Shown here: piece after piece, positions 47,177 to 57,055 of the stretch
Layout: every line of letters begins with the position of its first letter
Position numbering within the stretch: position 1 is the first letter of the stretch
Assembly: GCF_034424625.1 (NCBI RefSeq)
Contig: NZ_CP139976.1
Span: 62,001 to 126,000 of the forward strand
DNA length: 64,000 nt
Direction: 5' to 3'
Origin: Janthinobacterium lividum
Lineage (GTDB): Bacteria; Pseudomonadota; Gammaproteobacteria; Burkholderiales; Burkholderiaceae_D
Made by a program: the position numbers and the translations under genes
Notes under the pieces: model-generated
Database searches by the model: none
What the model saw: the letters and a program-made list of their open reading frames with translations, nothing else
Told to the model about the DNA's origin: nothing

Positions 47177-49330
47177 TTACTTCGCGTTCAAGCCGCGGCG
47201 TTCCAGCAATGGTTCCACGGTGGCATCGCGGCCGCGGAAGTCGCGGAACAGTTGCAGCGCATCGACGCTGCCGCCGCGCGACAGCAATTTGCTGCGGAAC
47301 CAGTCGCCATTCTTGCGCGTCAGGCCGCCGTTTTCCTTGAACCAGTTGACCGATTCCGCGTCCAGCTTTTCCGACCACAGGTAGGCGTAATACGCTGCCG
47401 AGTAGCCGCCGGAGAAGCTGTGCGAGAAGTAGCTGGTGCGGTAGCGCGGCGGCACGGGCGCGTAATCGACGCCTGCATCCTTCAGCGATGCCGCCTCAAA
47501 GGCCAACACATCGGTCGGGATCTGGCTCGGCGCCAGCTGGTGCCAGCGCTGGTCCAGCAGGGCCGCCGACAGGTATTCCGTCGTCATGAAACCCTGGTTG
47601 AATTTCTTTGCCGCCGTGACCTTGTCGAGCAATTCCTGCGGCATCGCCGCGCCGCTCTGGTAGTGCTTGGCATAGTTTTGCAGCACTTCCGGCCAGACGG
47701 CCCACATTTCATTGACTTGCGATGGATACTCGACGAAGTCGCTCGGCACGCTGGTGCCGGCAAAGCGCGGGTATTTCACGTTCGAAAACATGCCGTGCAG
47801 CGCATGGCCGAATTCGTGGAACATGGTCGTCACTTCATCGAACGTCAGCAAGGTCGGCTGGCCGGCGGGCGGCTTCGGAATGTTCAATTGGTTGGCCACC
47901 ACCGGATGCGTGCCCATCAACGACGATTGCGACACGTATTCATTCATCCACGCGCCGCCATGCTTGTTGCCGCGTGCATAGAAGTCGGCGATGAACAGGG
48001 CCAGCGGCTTGCCGTTGGCGTCGAGCACATCGTAGACGCGCACGTCCGGGTTATACACCGGTAGATCAGTGCGTTGCTTGAAGCTGATGCCGTAGAGTTT
48101 ATTGGCGGCAAAGAAGACGCCATTGTTCAGCACGCTGTTCAATTCCAGGTACGGTTTCAGCTCGTTTTCATCGAAATTGAAACGTTGCTTGCGCAGCTTG
48201 TCCGTGTAGATGGCCCAATCGGCGGCCGCCACCTGGAAGCCGCCCTTCTCGGCATCGACCACTTGCTGCAGGTCGGCCGCTTCGCGGCGCGCGTTGGCAA
48301 CGGCCGGTTTCGCCAATTCCGACAGCAGGGTGTTGACGGCCGTGGTCGTCTTGGCCGTCTGGTCTTCCAGCGAGTAGGCGGCGTAATTGGCGTAACCGAG
48401 CAGGGTGGCCCGTTCGGCGCGCAATTTGGCCAGCTTCAGCACGATGGCGCGGTTGTCGAACTCGCCGCCCTGGCTGCCGCGGTTCAGCGACGCATCCATC
48501 AGGCGCTGGCGCGTCTTGCGATCCGTCAATACGGCCAGCGGCGGCTGGCCGCTGGTATTGACGAGGGCGATGACGAACTTGCCCGTCAAGCCGCGCTCCT
48601 TGGCTGCCGAGGCGGCCGTATCGATATCGCTGTCCGTCATGCCGGCCAGCTCAAGACGCGTGTCGACGACGATGCTCTTGGCATTCGTTTCCTTCAGCAC
48701 GTTTTGCGCGAAGGCAGTTTCCAGGCCCGCCTGCTCGGCGTTGTAGGCTTTCAATTTTTCCTTGTCCGCATCGGACAGCTTGGCGCCGGCGCGCACGAAA
48801 TCCGTGTGGTAGCGTTCCAGCAAGCGCAGGGATTCGGCGTCGAGGCCCAGCTTGTCGCGCTTGGCGTACAGGGTGTCGATGCGGGTAAACAGTTTCGGAT
48901 TCAGGGTGATCGCATCGGCGTGCGCGGCCAGCTTCGGCGACACGTCCACTTCCACCGCTTCCAGCACGCTGTTCGTGTTGGTGGAAGTCATGTTGCTGAA
49001 GATGCTTTGCACGCGGTGCAGCAGCTGCCCCGTGCGCTCGAGGGCCACGATGGTGTTTTCAAACGTGGGCGCCTGGCGGTTGCTGGCAATCGCGTTGACT
49101 TCGGCCAACTGGCGTTTCATGCCTTCGGCAAACGCCGGCGCATAATGCGCATCCTTGATCAAGCCGAACTGCGGCATCTGGAATGGCAGCGGGCTGGCTT
49201 TGAGCAGGGGGTTCTGGGCGCTGACGGCAGCGGCGGGCGCGGATTTTGCGGTGGTGGCAGCCATGGCGGACGGAGCGGCGTGGGCCAGCATGACGCTGGC
49301 GGCGATGACGAGCAGTTGTGGACGGATCAT
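47177..49330 (-). CDS. M3 family metallopeptidase (oligopeptidase), exported, copy 1
   Basis: This 717-residue protein has a signal peptide (LLVIAASVMLAHAAPSAMA). The M3 zinc site HEFGH is at 505-509 in TMFHEFGHALHGMFSNV, with the downstream glutamate in FAGTSVPSDFVEYPSQ. The FSGGYSAAYYAYLWSEKLDA segment is typical of the M3 Dcp subfamily (peptidyl-dipeptidase). It likely degrades peptides in the periplasm. The tandem paralog lies upstream on the same strand. Confidence 0.93.
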   Translation of the reverse strand: MIRPQLLVIAASVMLAHAAPSAMAATTAKSAPAAAVSAQNPLLKASPLPFQMPQFGLIKDAHYAPAFAEGMKRQLAEVNAIASNRQAPTFENTIVALERTGQLLHRVQSIFSNMTSTNTNSVLEAVEVDVSPKLAAHADAITLNPKLFTRIDTLYAKRDKLGLDAESLRLLERYHTDFVRAGAKLSDADKEKLKAYNAEQAGLETAFAQNVLKETNAKSIVVDTRLELAGMTDSDIDTAASAAKERGLTGKFVIALVNTSGQPPLAVLTDRKTRQRLMDASLNRGSQGGEFDNRAIVLKLAKLRAERATLLGYANYAAYSLEDQTAKTTTAVNTLLSELAKPAVANARREAADLQQVVDAEKGGFQVAAADWAIYTDKLRKQRFNFDENELKPYLELNSVLNNGVFFAANKLYGISFKQRTDLPVYNPDVRVYDVLDANGKPLALFIADFYARGNKHGGAWMNEYVSQSSLMGTHPVVANQLNIPKPPAGQPTLLTFDEVTTMFHEFGHALHGMFSNVKYPRFAGTSVPSDFVEYPSQVNEMWAVWPEVLQNYAKHYQSGAAMPQELLDKVTAAKKFNQGFMTTEYLSAALLDQRWHQLAPSQIPTDVLAFEAASLKDAGVDYAPVPPRYRTSYFSHSFSGGYSAAYYAYLWSEKLDAESVNWFKENGGLTRKNGDWFRSKLLSRGGSVDALQLFRDFRGRDATVEPLLERRGLNAK

Positions 49331-49491
49331 GACATCTTTCAGGAAGCGCGGGGAAGAACCGCGATCGCGTCGCGGGCCAGTGGCAGATCATAGCAGCCTG
49401 TCACACAGGCGTCATCCAACATGGGCGATCCTGTGGTGTATCACGCCAAATGCGCGGTTTACCACGGTTTACAATCAAAAACTCCAAATAA

Positions 49492-49523
49492 AAATGGCCG
49501 CCAATCCCTTGGCAGCCATTTTC
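49492..49523 (-). terminator. Terminator between the two M3 peptidase genes
   Basis: AAATGGC...CCAA pairs with TTGG...GCCATTT, with A residues on the plus strand giving T residues on the minus strand, 34 bp after the stop of the upstream gene. Confidence 0.65.
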
Positions 49524-49556
49524 ATTGACCCGGCGTTGACGCCGGCATTACACCAC

Positions 49557-51722
49557 TTACTTGCCGTTCAAGCCACGGCGTTCCAGCAGCGGCTCGATCT
49601 TCGCATCGCGGCCGCGGAAGTTGCGGTAGATGTCGAGCGCATCGGCGCTGCCGCCGCGCGAAAGCAATTTGCTGCGGAACCAGTCGCCGTTCTTGCGCGT
49701 CAGGCCGCCGTTCTCCTTGAACCACTCGACCGTGTCGGCATCGAGCTTTTCCGACCACAGATACGCGTAGTAGCCGGCCGAATAGCCGCCCGCGAACGCG
49801 TGCGAGAAATACGTGGTGCGGTAGCGCGGCGGCGCCGGGGCGAAATCGACGCCGGCATCCGTCAAGGCGGCTTTTTCAAACGCCAGCACGTCGGTCGGGA
49901 TCTGTGCCGGGGTCAGCTGGTGCCAGCGCTGGTCCAGCAGGGCCGATGCCAGGTATTCCGTGGTTTTATAGCCCTGGTTGAAATTGTCGGCCGCCGTCAC
50001 TTTCGCCAGCAGTTCGGCAGGGATAGCCGCGCCCGTCTGATAGTGCTTGGCATAGTTTTGCAGCACTTCCGGCCACAGCGCCCACATTTCATTGACTTGC
50101 GACGGGTATTCGACGAAGTCGCGCGGCACGCTGGTGCCGGCAAAGCGCGGGTATTTCACGTTCGAAAACATGCCGTGCAGCGCATGGCCGAATTCGTGGA
50201 ACATGGTGTTGACTTCGTCAAACGTCATCAGGGTCGGCTGGCCCGCTTCCGGCTTTGGAATGTTGAGGTTATTCGCGATGACGGGCTTGCGGTTCAGCAA
50301 GGTCGACTGGCCCACGTAGGCATTCGCCCAGGCGCCGCCGCGCTTGTTGCTGCGCGCGTAAGGGTCGAGCGTAAAGATGGCCAGCTGCGTGCCGTCTTCA
50401 TTGAAGACATCGTACACCAGCATGTCGGACGTGTAGACAGGCAAGTCGGTGCGCTGCTTAAAGGTCAAGCCATACAATTTGCCAGCAGCAAAGAACACGC
50501 CCTTGGTCAGCACACTGTGCATTTCAAAGTACGGTTTCAACTGAGTCTCGTCGAAGTTGTAGCGTTCGGCACGCACCTTGTCGCTGTAGAAGGCCCAGTC
50601 GGCGGCGCCCACCTTGAAGCCGCCTTTGCCTGCATCGATGACCTTCTGGATATCGTCCGCTTCACGGCGCGCATTGACGACGGCCGGTTTTGCCAGCTCG
50701 CCCAGCAGCGCGTTCACGGCGGTCGTGTCGTGCGCCGTCTGGTCTTCCAGCGAATACGCTGCGTAGTTCGGATAGCCCATCAGCGCGGCACGTTCGGCGC
50801 GCAGTTTTGCCAGTTCCAGCACTTCCTGGGTATTGTCGAACTCGCCGCCACGGCTGCCGCGCGCTTGCGAAGCGGCCATGATGCGTTCGCGCAAGGCGCG
50901 GTTGGTCAGCAGCGACAGCGGCGCCTGGCCCGTCGTATTGACGAGAGCGATCACATACTTGCCATCCAGGCCGCGCTTCTTGGCCAGGCCGGCAGCCACC
51001 TCGATGGCGGCCGGCGACAGGCCGTCGAGTTCTTCGCGCGTATCGACGACGACGGCCGAGGCGTTCAATTCCTTCAGCACGTTCTGCGCGAACTTGGTCG
51101 ACAGGGCAGCCAGCTGGCCGTTATAGGCGCGCAGCTTTTCCTTGTCCGCCGCCGACAGCTTGGCGCCGGCGCGTACAAAATCGGTGTGGTAGCGTTCCAG
51201 CAGGCGTTTCGATTCCGCATCCAGGCCCAGCTTGTCGCGCTTGGCGTACAGGGTGTCGATGCGCTTGAACAATTTGTCGTTGAGCATGATCGCGTCGCTA
51301 TGGGCCGCCATTTTCGGCGCCAATTCGCGCTCCAGGCCCTGGATCGTCTCATTCGTATTCGAACCGGACATCACGGAAAACACGGTGCGCACGCGGCTCA
51401 GCAGCTGGCCCGAGCGTTCCATGGCCACGATGGTGTTGTCGAAGGTAGCTGGCTTCTTGTTATTCGCAATCGCGTTGATTTCCGCCAGGTTGGCGGCCAT
51501 GCCTGCCGTAAAGGCGGGCGCGTAGTCGGCGTCCTGCACCTTGTCGAACGGCGGATAGTTGAATGGCAGGCTGCTGGCCTGCGCAAACGGGTTCGAAGCG
51601 GGCAGCGTTGCCGCCGCGGTAGCGGCAGTGGCAGGTGCTGTGGTGGCGGTGGCGGCAAAAGCGGCAGCGGCTGGCGCCAGCATCAGGCTGGCGGCGATGA
51701 CGAGCATTGTTGGACGGGTCAT
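49557..51722 (-). CDS. M3 family metallopeptidase (oligopeptidase), exported, copy 2
   Basis: This 721-residue protein has a signal peptide (hydrophobic MLVIAASLMLAPAAAAFAA) and the M3 zinc site HEFGH at 509-513. Its sequence parallels that of the neighbouring copy nearly throughout, for example FNNTIVAMERSGQLL, FVRAGAKLSAADKEKLRAYN and FPGTSVP-type segments, so the two arose by tandem duplication. It is separated from the other by a terminator and 226 bp, so each probably has its own promoter. Confidence 0.93.
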   Translation of the reverse strand: MTRPTMLVIAASLMLAPAAAAFAATATTAPATAATAAATLPASNPFAQASSLPFNYPPFDKVQDADYAPAFTAGMAANLAEINAIANNKKPATFDNTIVAMERSGQLLSRVRTVFSVMSGSNTNETIQGLERELAPKMAAHSDAIMLNDKLFKRIDTLYAKRDKLGLDAESKRLLERYHTDFVRAGAKLSAADKEKLRAYNGQLAALSTKFAQNVLKELNASAVVVDTREELDGLSPAAIEVAAGLAKKRGLDGKYVIALVNTTGQAPLSLLTNRALRERIMAASQARGSRGGEFDNTQEVLELAKLRAERAALMGYPNYAAYSLEDQTAHDTTAVNALLGELAKPAVVNARREADDIQKVIDAGKGGFKVGAADWAFYSDKVRAERYNFDETQLKPYFEMHSVLTKGVFFAAGKLYGLTFKQRTDLPVYTSDMLVYDVFNEDGTQLAIFTLDPYARSNKRGGAWANAYVGQSTLLNRKPVIANNLNIPKPEAGQPTLMTFDEVNTMFHEFGHALHGMFSNVKYPRFAGTSVPRDFVEYPSQVNEMWALWPEVLQNYAKHYQTGAAIPAELLAKVTAADNFNQGYKTTEYLASALLDQRWHQLTPAQIPTDVLAFEKAALTDAGVDFAPAPPRYRTTYFSHAFAGGYSAGYYAYLWSEKLDADTVEWFKENGGLTRKNGDWFRSKLLSRGGSADALDIYRNFRGRDAKIEPLLERRGLNGK

Positions 51723-51876
51723 GTCTACTTTCTAGGAGCACAAGAGAGCCGCGATTGTGTCGCGGGCCAGCTTGAAATAATAACAGCCTGACACACTTGC
51801 GTCACCCGCAACGACTGACCTTAACGGGTCGGCGGGTAATGAATGGTTTTCATGCGTCCTGCTTCACGATGCCGAT

Positions 51877-52095
51877 TTAGTAATGCGGCGGACGTTCGTT
51901 GACCAGCCCGCCATTTGCCTGCTGCGCCCCGTCGCGCACATGTTCACCCAGCTTGTGCAGCATCGCCTCGAGCTGGTCGATGCGCTTGCCCTGCTGGTAC
52001 ACCATCTGGTTCAGCGACTCGACCAGGTCTTCCTGCTGCGCCAGCTTGATTTCAATATCGACGAAACGTACTTCCATCTGTTCTGCATTGTCCAT
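51877..52095 (-). CDS. slyX: SlyX family protein
   Basis: This 72-residue protein has the SlyX pattern: a coiled coil (VDIEIKLAQQEDLVESLNQMVYQQGKRIDQLEAML) and the C-terminal PPHY. Function unknown in general. Start chosen at 52095 by family length; an ATG at 52110 is also possible. Confidence 0.9.
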   Translation of the reverse strand: MDNAEQMEVRFVDIEIKLAQQEDLVESLNQMVYQQGKRIDQLEAMLHKLGEHVRDGAQQANGGLVNERPPHY

Positions 52096-52255
52096 GGTGC
52101 TTCTGCTCATTTCTGACTGAAAGCGGCATTCTACCGCCGCAGTAGCGTGAGCCAGGACAAACCTCGTCCATTCGCCATCGGTCAGACGGCCATTGCTGCC
52201 TATTCTTTCGTTTGGCCCCCTCAAATCGCTTGACGAATGAGAACAAACGATTACA

Positions 52256-52642
52256 ATGACTGCATCCACGCCACCCGAACCACCGCTGATCGACACGCGC
52301 AAGACGGCCGAATACCGGCGCTGGGAAGACTCGCTGCAAGATGTTGCGGCCGCCGCCATCGACGCGCGCATCAAGCACTTACAGCACGGCAAAAAGGGCG
52401 ACTGGCGGCCAGTGGGTGAAGGCGTGTGCGAGCTGCGCTTTTTACAGACGGGACCGGGCTGGCGCGTGTATTTTCATGAAACGAACCGGGGCACCCTGAT
52501 CTTGCTGCTGTTGGGCGGCAACAAATCCAGCCAGCAGCGCGACATAAAGCAGGCGCAAGCGATCCTCCGGGAGCTGAAAGCCCGGCAGGCGGCCCTCAAA
52601 AAAGCGGCGGCAAGCCCCTCCACAGGAGCACGAAAGAAATGA
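52256..52642 (+). CDS. Type II toxin, RelE/ParE superfamily (TIGR02683-like)
   Basis: This 128-residue protein matches the 'addiction module killer' family: Y/W motif at EYRRWEDSLQD, RIKHLQHGKKGDWRPVGEGVCELRF, GPGWRVYFHE and LLLGGNKSSQQRDIKQAQ. The GxxxxYR/KxY-type basic residues expected for mRNA cleavage are present (R/K rich). It has an unusual Ala/Lys-rich C-terminal tail (RQAALKKAAASPSTGARKK). It overlaps the antitoxin gene by 4 bp. Confidence 0.9.
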   Translation: MTASTPPEPPLIDTRKTAEYRRWEDSLQDVAAAAIDARIKHLQHGKKGDWRPVGEGVCELRFLQTGPGWRVYFHETNRGTLILLLLGGNKSSQQRDIKQAQAILRELKARQAALKKAAASPSTGARKK

Positions 52643-52995
52643 ACCACGACATCGACCACGACACCTTCGACCTCGACGACCTGGAAGCATTGGGACTGAG
52701 CAAATTTGACCCGACACAACACCTGACCAGCAAGGCCGCCGTGGCCGCCTACATGAGCGAAATCGTCGCCACCGGCAATGCCGAACTGTTCCAGTCCGCC
52801 ATGAACGACGTGGTGCGTGCCTACGGCATGGGCAAGGTGGCGGCCAGGGCCGACATCACGCGCGAAGGCGCGTATAAAGCCTTGCGCGAAGGCAGCAAGC
52901 CGCGCTTCGAAACCATTTTAAAGATGCTCGATGCGCTGGGCATGCAGCTGGCCATCGTGCCAAAAACCACGCCAGACGGCGCAGTGGAAGCCTGA
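52639..52995 (+). CDS. Antitoxin of HigA/TIGR02684-like family
   Basis: This 118-residue helix-turn-helix protein has LTSKAAVAAYMSEIVATGNAELFQSAMNDVVRAYGMGKVAARADITREGAYKALREGSKPRFETILKMLDALGMQLAI, the classic antidote form. It would bind the toxin and its own promoter. Stop lies 8 bp before the convergent rep stop. Confidence 0.9.
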   Translation: MNHDIDHDTFDLDDLEALGLSKFDPTQHLTSKAAVAAYMSEIVATGNAELFQSAMNDVVRAYGMGKVAARADITREGAYKALREGSKPRFETILKMLDALGMQLAIVPKTTPDGAVEA

Positions 52996-53002
52996 GCGCC
53001 GC

Positions 53003-55063
53003 TTACCCTTTCGGCGCGGCCAACAGCGCCTTCATGCGCGCCAAACGCTCCTTGGGCGAAATCACTTCCGCTTCCGTCGGCACGGCGTCGCCCACGTCGA
53101 GTTCCATTTCCTTGATGAAGCGCGACGGGTCGCAATGGACTTGCTCGCCAGCCCGCTTGCGCTTCTTGCACCACGTAATGTGCAAGGTGCGCTGGGCCCG
53201 CGTAATGCCCACATACATCAAACGCCGCTCTTCCTGGATGCGCGCGGCGATGGTTTCGGCCGGCGCGTCAGGGTCGCCCTTGTGCGGCAAGATGCCCTCT
53301 TCCACGCCGACCAGAAACACGTGCGGAAACTCGAGACCTTTCGACGCGTGCAGGGTCGACATGCGCACGGCGTCCTGCTCCTCGTCCTTGCCCTCGAGCA
53401 TGGTCATCAAGGCCACCATCTGCGTCAATTCCAGCACGTTCTTTTCTTCGCCATCGCGGTCCTTGCCGCCCCGGCCCCGTTCCTTGAGCCAGTTGACGAA
53501 TTCCAGCACATTCTGCCACTTGCTTTGCGCTTGGCGTTCCTCGAAGGCATCGTACAGATACGATTCGTAGTGGATTTCCTTCATCATGTCATCCAGCACT
53601 TCGGCCGCGTTGTCGCCGCTGCCGGCCGCGCCCGGACGGCTGGCGCGCGATTCGAGGTCGTTGATGAAGTTGCAGAAGTCGCGCAGCGGACCCAGCTGAC
53701 GGTCCGTCAGCTTGGCCTCGATGCCGCCCTTGAAGACGGCCTGGAACAGCGAGCACTGCCACTGCCCCGAGAACGCGCCCAGCACCTCCAGCGTCGATTG
53801 CCCCACGCCACGGCGCGGCGTCGTCACGGCGCGGATGAAAGCCGGATCGTCGTCCTCGTTGGCCAGCAGGCGCAGATAGCTGATGATGTCCTTGATCTCG
53901 GCCTTGTCGAAGAAGCTCTGGCCGCCCGAGATCGTGTACGGGATGCGTTCCTTGCGCAAACACTGCTCGATGATGCGCGCCTGGTGGTTGCCCCGGTACA
54001 AAATGGCGTAATCGGAAAATTTGTTCTTGCGCTCGAAATGGTCGGCCGAGATCATGATGGCGACCTGTTCCGCCTCCTGCTCGTCCGTCTGCATGCCCAG
54101 CACCTTGATCGGCTCGCCCAGGCCGTGTTCGGACCACAGCGACTTTTCAAACAGTTTAGGATTGTTGCCGATGACGGCATTGGCCGCATTGAGCACGCGC
54201 ATGGTGGAGCGGTAATTCTGCTCCAGCTTGATCACGCGCAAATCGGGGAAATCCGTCTCCAGGGTCTTCAGGTTTTCCACGGTGGCGCCGCGCCACGCAT
54301 AGATCGCCTGGTCGTCGTCGCCCACGGCCGTAAACATCGGCTTCTTGCCGATGCCCGTCACCATCAGTTTCACCAGTTCGTACTGGCACGTGTTCGTATC
54401 CTGGTATTCATCGACGAGCAGATAGCGCAAACGGCGCTGCCACTTGTCACGCACGGGACCGTTGTTGCGGAACAGTTCCACCGGCAAGCGGATCAGGTCG
54501 TCGAAATCGACGGCCTGGTAGGCGGAGAGCGTTGCCACATAGCTGCGGTAGATGCGCGCCGCGTTCGCCTCGTCCTCATCCTTGGCTTGTGCCAGCGCCA
54601 TGTCCGGGTCGATCAGGCCATTTTTCCACAAGGACATGGCGTTCTGGATGCCGCGAATGACCTGTTTATCGGTGGTAATGGCGAGGTCTTGCACGAGGGA
54701 AAAACAGTCGTCGCTGTCCATGATGGAAAAGCGGTCCTTCAGCCCCACGCCATTGGCTTCCTGACGCAGGATTTTCACGCCCAGCGAGTGGAAGGTCGAC
54801 ACCGTCAACTGCTTGGCCTGGCGCGGCTGTTTCAACAGCTTGGCGATGCGCTCCTGCATTTCCAGCGCCGCCTTGTTGGTGAAGGTCAAGGCGGCGATGG
54901 TGCGCGGGTCATAGCCCCGGTCTTCGATCAGATGGGCGATCTTTTGCGTGATCACGCGCGTCTTGCCCGAGCCGGCGCCCGCCAGCACCAGGCAAGGGCC
55001 GTCGAGGTAGGTAACCGCTTCGCTTTGGGGCGCATTCAGACCGAACTGTGGTGCTTTGGACAT
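53003..55063 (-). CDS. rep: ATP-dependent DNA helicase Rep/UvrD family
   Basis: This 686-residue protein has all SF1A helicase motifs: Walker A AGAGSGKT (28-35), motif II-like LLVDEYQDTN, motif III GDDDQAIYAWRGA, motif IV, and motif VI VGITRAQRTLHI. The length and the layout fit Rep more closely than UvrD (about 720). It unwinds DNA 3' to 5' and helps forks pass protein blocks and restart. An N-terminal extension to 55180 looks non-coding. Confidence 0.94.
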   Translation of the reverse strand: MSKAPQFGLNAPQSEAVTYLDGPCLVLAGAGSGKTRVITQKIAHLIEDRGYDPRTIAALTFTNKAALEMQERIAKLLKQPRQAKQLTVSTFHSLGVKILRQEANGVGLKDRFSIMDSDDCFSLVQDLAITTDKQVIRGIQNAMSLWKNGLIDPDMALAQAKDEDEANAARIYRSYVATLSAYQAVDFDDLIRLPVELFRNNGPVRDKWQRRLRYLLVDEYQDTNTCQYELVKLMVTGIGKKPMFTAVGDDDQAIYAWRGATVENLKTLETDFPDLRVIKLEQNYRSTMRVLNAANAVIGNNPKLFEKSLWSEHGLGEPIKVLGMQTDEQEAEQVAIMISADHFERKNKFSDYAILYRGNHQARIIEQCLRKERIPYTISGGQSFFDKAEIKDIISYLRLLANEDDDPAFIRAVTTPRRGVGQSTLEVLGAFSGQWQCSLFQAVFKGGIEAKLTDRQLGPLRDFCNFINDLESRASRPGAAGSGDNAAEVLDDMMKEIHYESYLYDAFEERQAQSKWQNVLEFVNWLKERGRGGKDRDGEEKNVLELTQMVALMTMLEGKDEEQDAVRMSTLHASKGLEFPHVFLVGVEEGILPHKGDPDAPAETIAARIQEERRLMYVGITRAQRTLHITWCKKRKRAGEQVHCDPSRFIKEMELDVGDAVPTEAEVISPKERLARMKALLAAPKG

Positions 55064-55272
55064 CAGGGTATTTCCGCAGGGAACAGCAGCCCATTGTAAC
55101 AGCGTCGCGCAGGCTATTTGCATGGCGGGCCATGCCTGAAAAACAGGCAATGGCATTGATATATCGCCATCTGACGCCATCTTGACCCATGCAATGCGTG
55201 CGGCACGGCCACGCCTGGAGTACCATTCCGCCTATATCGCCCGTGTGCGCCCACTTACCGAATGGCAGTCCC

Positions 55273-55758
55273 ATGAAATTTGAACACTTGATTGAAATCA
55301 ACGATCCTTTGAACCCGCTGATCGACACCTTGACCCTGGAGCAAGTCTGGCGCGGCCTGGTCTTGCGCGCCGAGTCGCCGAAACTGTTCGTGCCGCACCT
55401 CGATGAATGCCAGATCAGCGAGCGCAGCGATGCCGGCTTCGCGCGCAGCCTGCGCTATGGCGAGCTGGTCATCAACGACAGGGTGGTGCTGGTGCCGCAA
55501 TTGCAGGTGCGCTACGAAGTGCCGGCGCAAAAGGATATCAGCGCGTCCTCGCTGGTGATGACCATCGAAATGCCCGACGAAGCGAGCATGTGGGTGCGCT
55601 TCCAGTACGACGATGGCCACGACGCGGCCACCGATGCGGCCAACGCCCTGTACGACGACTTCCGCCGTTCCGCCTACAAGGAGTCCGACATCGACACCGT
55701 GCGCATCATGCGCGAACTGGCAGTCGAAGGACGGCTCGATGCGGGCTTGCTGAACTAA
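55273..55758 (+). CDS. SRPBCC / DUF1857 family protein
   Basis: This 161-residue protein starts MKFEHLIEINDPLNPLIDTLTLEQVWRGLVLRAESPKLF, which matches the AtaL-like/DUF1857 family of the SRPBCC (START) superfamily, a hydrophobic ligand-binding fold. It lacks a signal peptide. Ligand unknown. The gene is convergent with the HD-GYP-like gene, with 9 bp between stops. Confidence 0.86.
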   Translation: MKFEHLIEINDPLNPLIDTLTLEQVWRGLVLRAESPKLFVPHLDECQISERSDAGFARSLRYGELVINDRVVLVPQLQVRYEVPAQKDISASSLVMTIEMPDEASMWVRFQYDDGHDAATDAANALYDDFRRSAYKESDIDTVRIMRELAVEGRLDAGLLN

Positions 55759-55767
55759 GCGCCTGGG

Positions 55768-56889
55768 CTACATTCGCGCGCTGCGGCCCCACAGCTGATC
55801 AGGGCGAAACTGCAAACCCGCCTGCTCCGCACTGAGCACTTCGCGGATGGCGTGCAAGTCCACGCGCGTATCGCGCCGCAGCGGCACGTCCAGGCGCGCG
55901 CCGCGGGGGCCGATCAGCGACTGCACGTGCGGCGTGGCGGCATTCAAGCCCTTGCGCGTGACGACGCCGATTTCCCCATTGAGCAATTTGACGAAGGTGC
56001 CGACCGGGTAGATGCCCAGCTCGCGCACCAGCAGGGACGCCAGCGGCGCATCCAGCGTGGCCTTGTCGGCCATCAGCATTTCGCGCAGGGCCACGTTCGG
56101 CAGCAAGGGCTGGCGGTAGCTGCGCTTCGAAACGCGCGCGCAATAGCGGTCGGCCAGCATGATCAGGCGCGCGCCGATGCCGATCGCCTCGCCTTGCGTG
56201 CCCAGCGGATAGCCGCTGCCATCGATGTTTTCATGGTGCTGCAGCACGGCCTGCAGCCAGACGGCGTCCGTGACGCCCGCCGCGCGCAGCAGGTCGACAC
56301 CGGCTTGCGGATGAGCCCGCAAATAGGCCCGCTCCTGCGCGTCCAGCGGTCCCGCCTTGTGCTGGAAATCCGCATGGCGTTCCAGCATGCCCACATTCAT
56401 GCTCAGCGCGGCCAGCACCACGCTGCGGAGCACGCCATCATCGAGTTTCAGAGCGCGCGCCAGCAGGGCCGTGATGACGGCCGTGTCGACGCTGTGGCGC
56501 ACGGCAAAGTCGCCCGCGCCTTGGTTGTGCAGGATGCAAGCCAGCGCCACGTCCGCATCCAGCGCAACAGCCTCTTCCACCAGCTGCGCCAGCGGCGCGA
56601 GGGATAGGTGGCTGCCCGCCTGCCCGGCGGCAATGGCCGGCAGGACGAGGGCCAGCCCTGCCGTGACAAGGTTCAGCATGCGCAGGGCCGACGGCGCTTC
56701 CGTGGCCGTGCGCGGCACGTCCGCACTGGTATCGGCGATGACGCCATGCGCCAGCAGCAATGCGATCTGGTTCTCGCTGCTGATGACATGGCCCAGCCTG
56801 GCCAGCAGGCTGCCCGTCTCGCCGTGCACGTCCCAGGGCAGGGCCACGCCCAGGGCGAGTTCTCCCGCGTAAATGCGCCGAATTTTCAC
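55768..56889 (-). CDS. HD-GYP-like protein with degenerate HD motif
   Basis: This 373-residue protein has an HD-GYP-like region from about 130 to 270. The H-H-E of LQHHENIDGSGYP (GYP 226-228) and the ARLIMLADRYCA segment are intact. The HD pair, expected at 163-164 in AALLHDIGK, reads AALSMNVGM, so the metal-binding HD is lost. The N-terminal 125 residues and C-terminal 100 residues resemble regulatory and DNA-independent domains. It may bind c-di-GMP or a partner rather than hydrolyse it. Confidence 0.86.
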   Translation of the reverse strand: MKIRRIYAGELALGVALPWDVHGETGSLLARLGHVISSENQIALLLAHGVIADTSADVPRTATEAPSALRMLNLVTAGLALVLPAIAAGQAGSHLSLAPLAQLVEEAVALDADVALACILHNQGAGDFAVRHSVDTAVITALLARALKLDDGVLRSVVLAALSMNVGMLERHADFQHKAGPLDAQERAYLRAHPQAGVDLLRAAGVTDAVWLQAVLQHHENIDGSGYPLGTQGEAIGIGARLIMLADRYCARVSKRSYRQPLLPNVALREMLMADKATLDAPLASLLVRELGIYPVGTFVKLLNGEIGVVTRKGLNAATPHVQSLIGPRGARLDVPLRRDTRVDLHAIREVLSAEQAGLQFRPDQLWGRSARM

Positions 56890-57055
56890 ATCGTCTCCGT
56901 GTCATCGCTAGCCGCTACCCTTTTTACCATTGCGGCATGGGTGGCATGTGCCAATTGAAATGTTTTTTGCTTTTAATCAATATTTCAATGTGGCAGCGAT
57001 GATCGCGCAATCATGTGAGCTTGTCTACAAAATTATATAAATCATAAAGTTGCAT

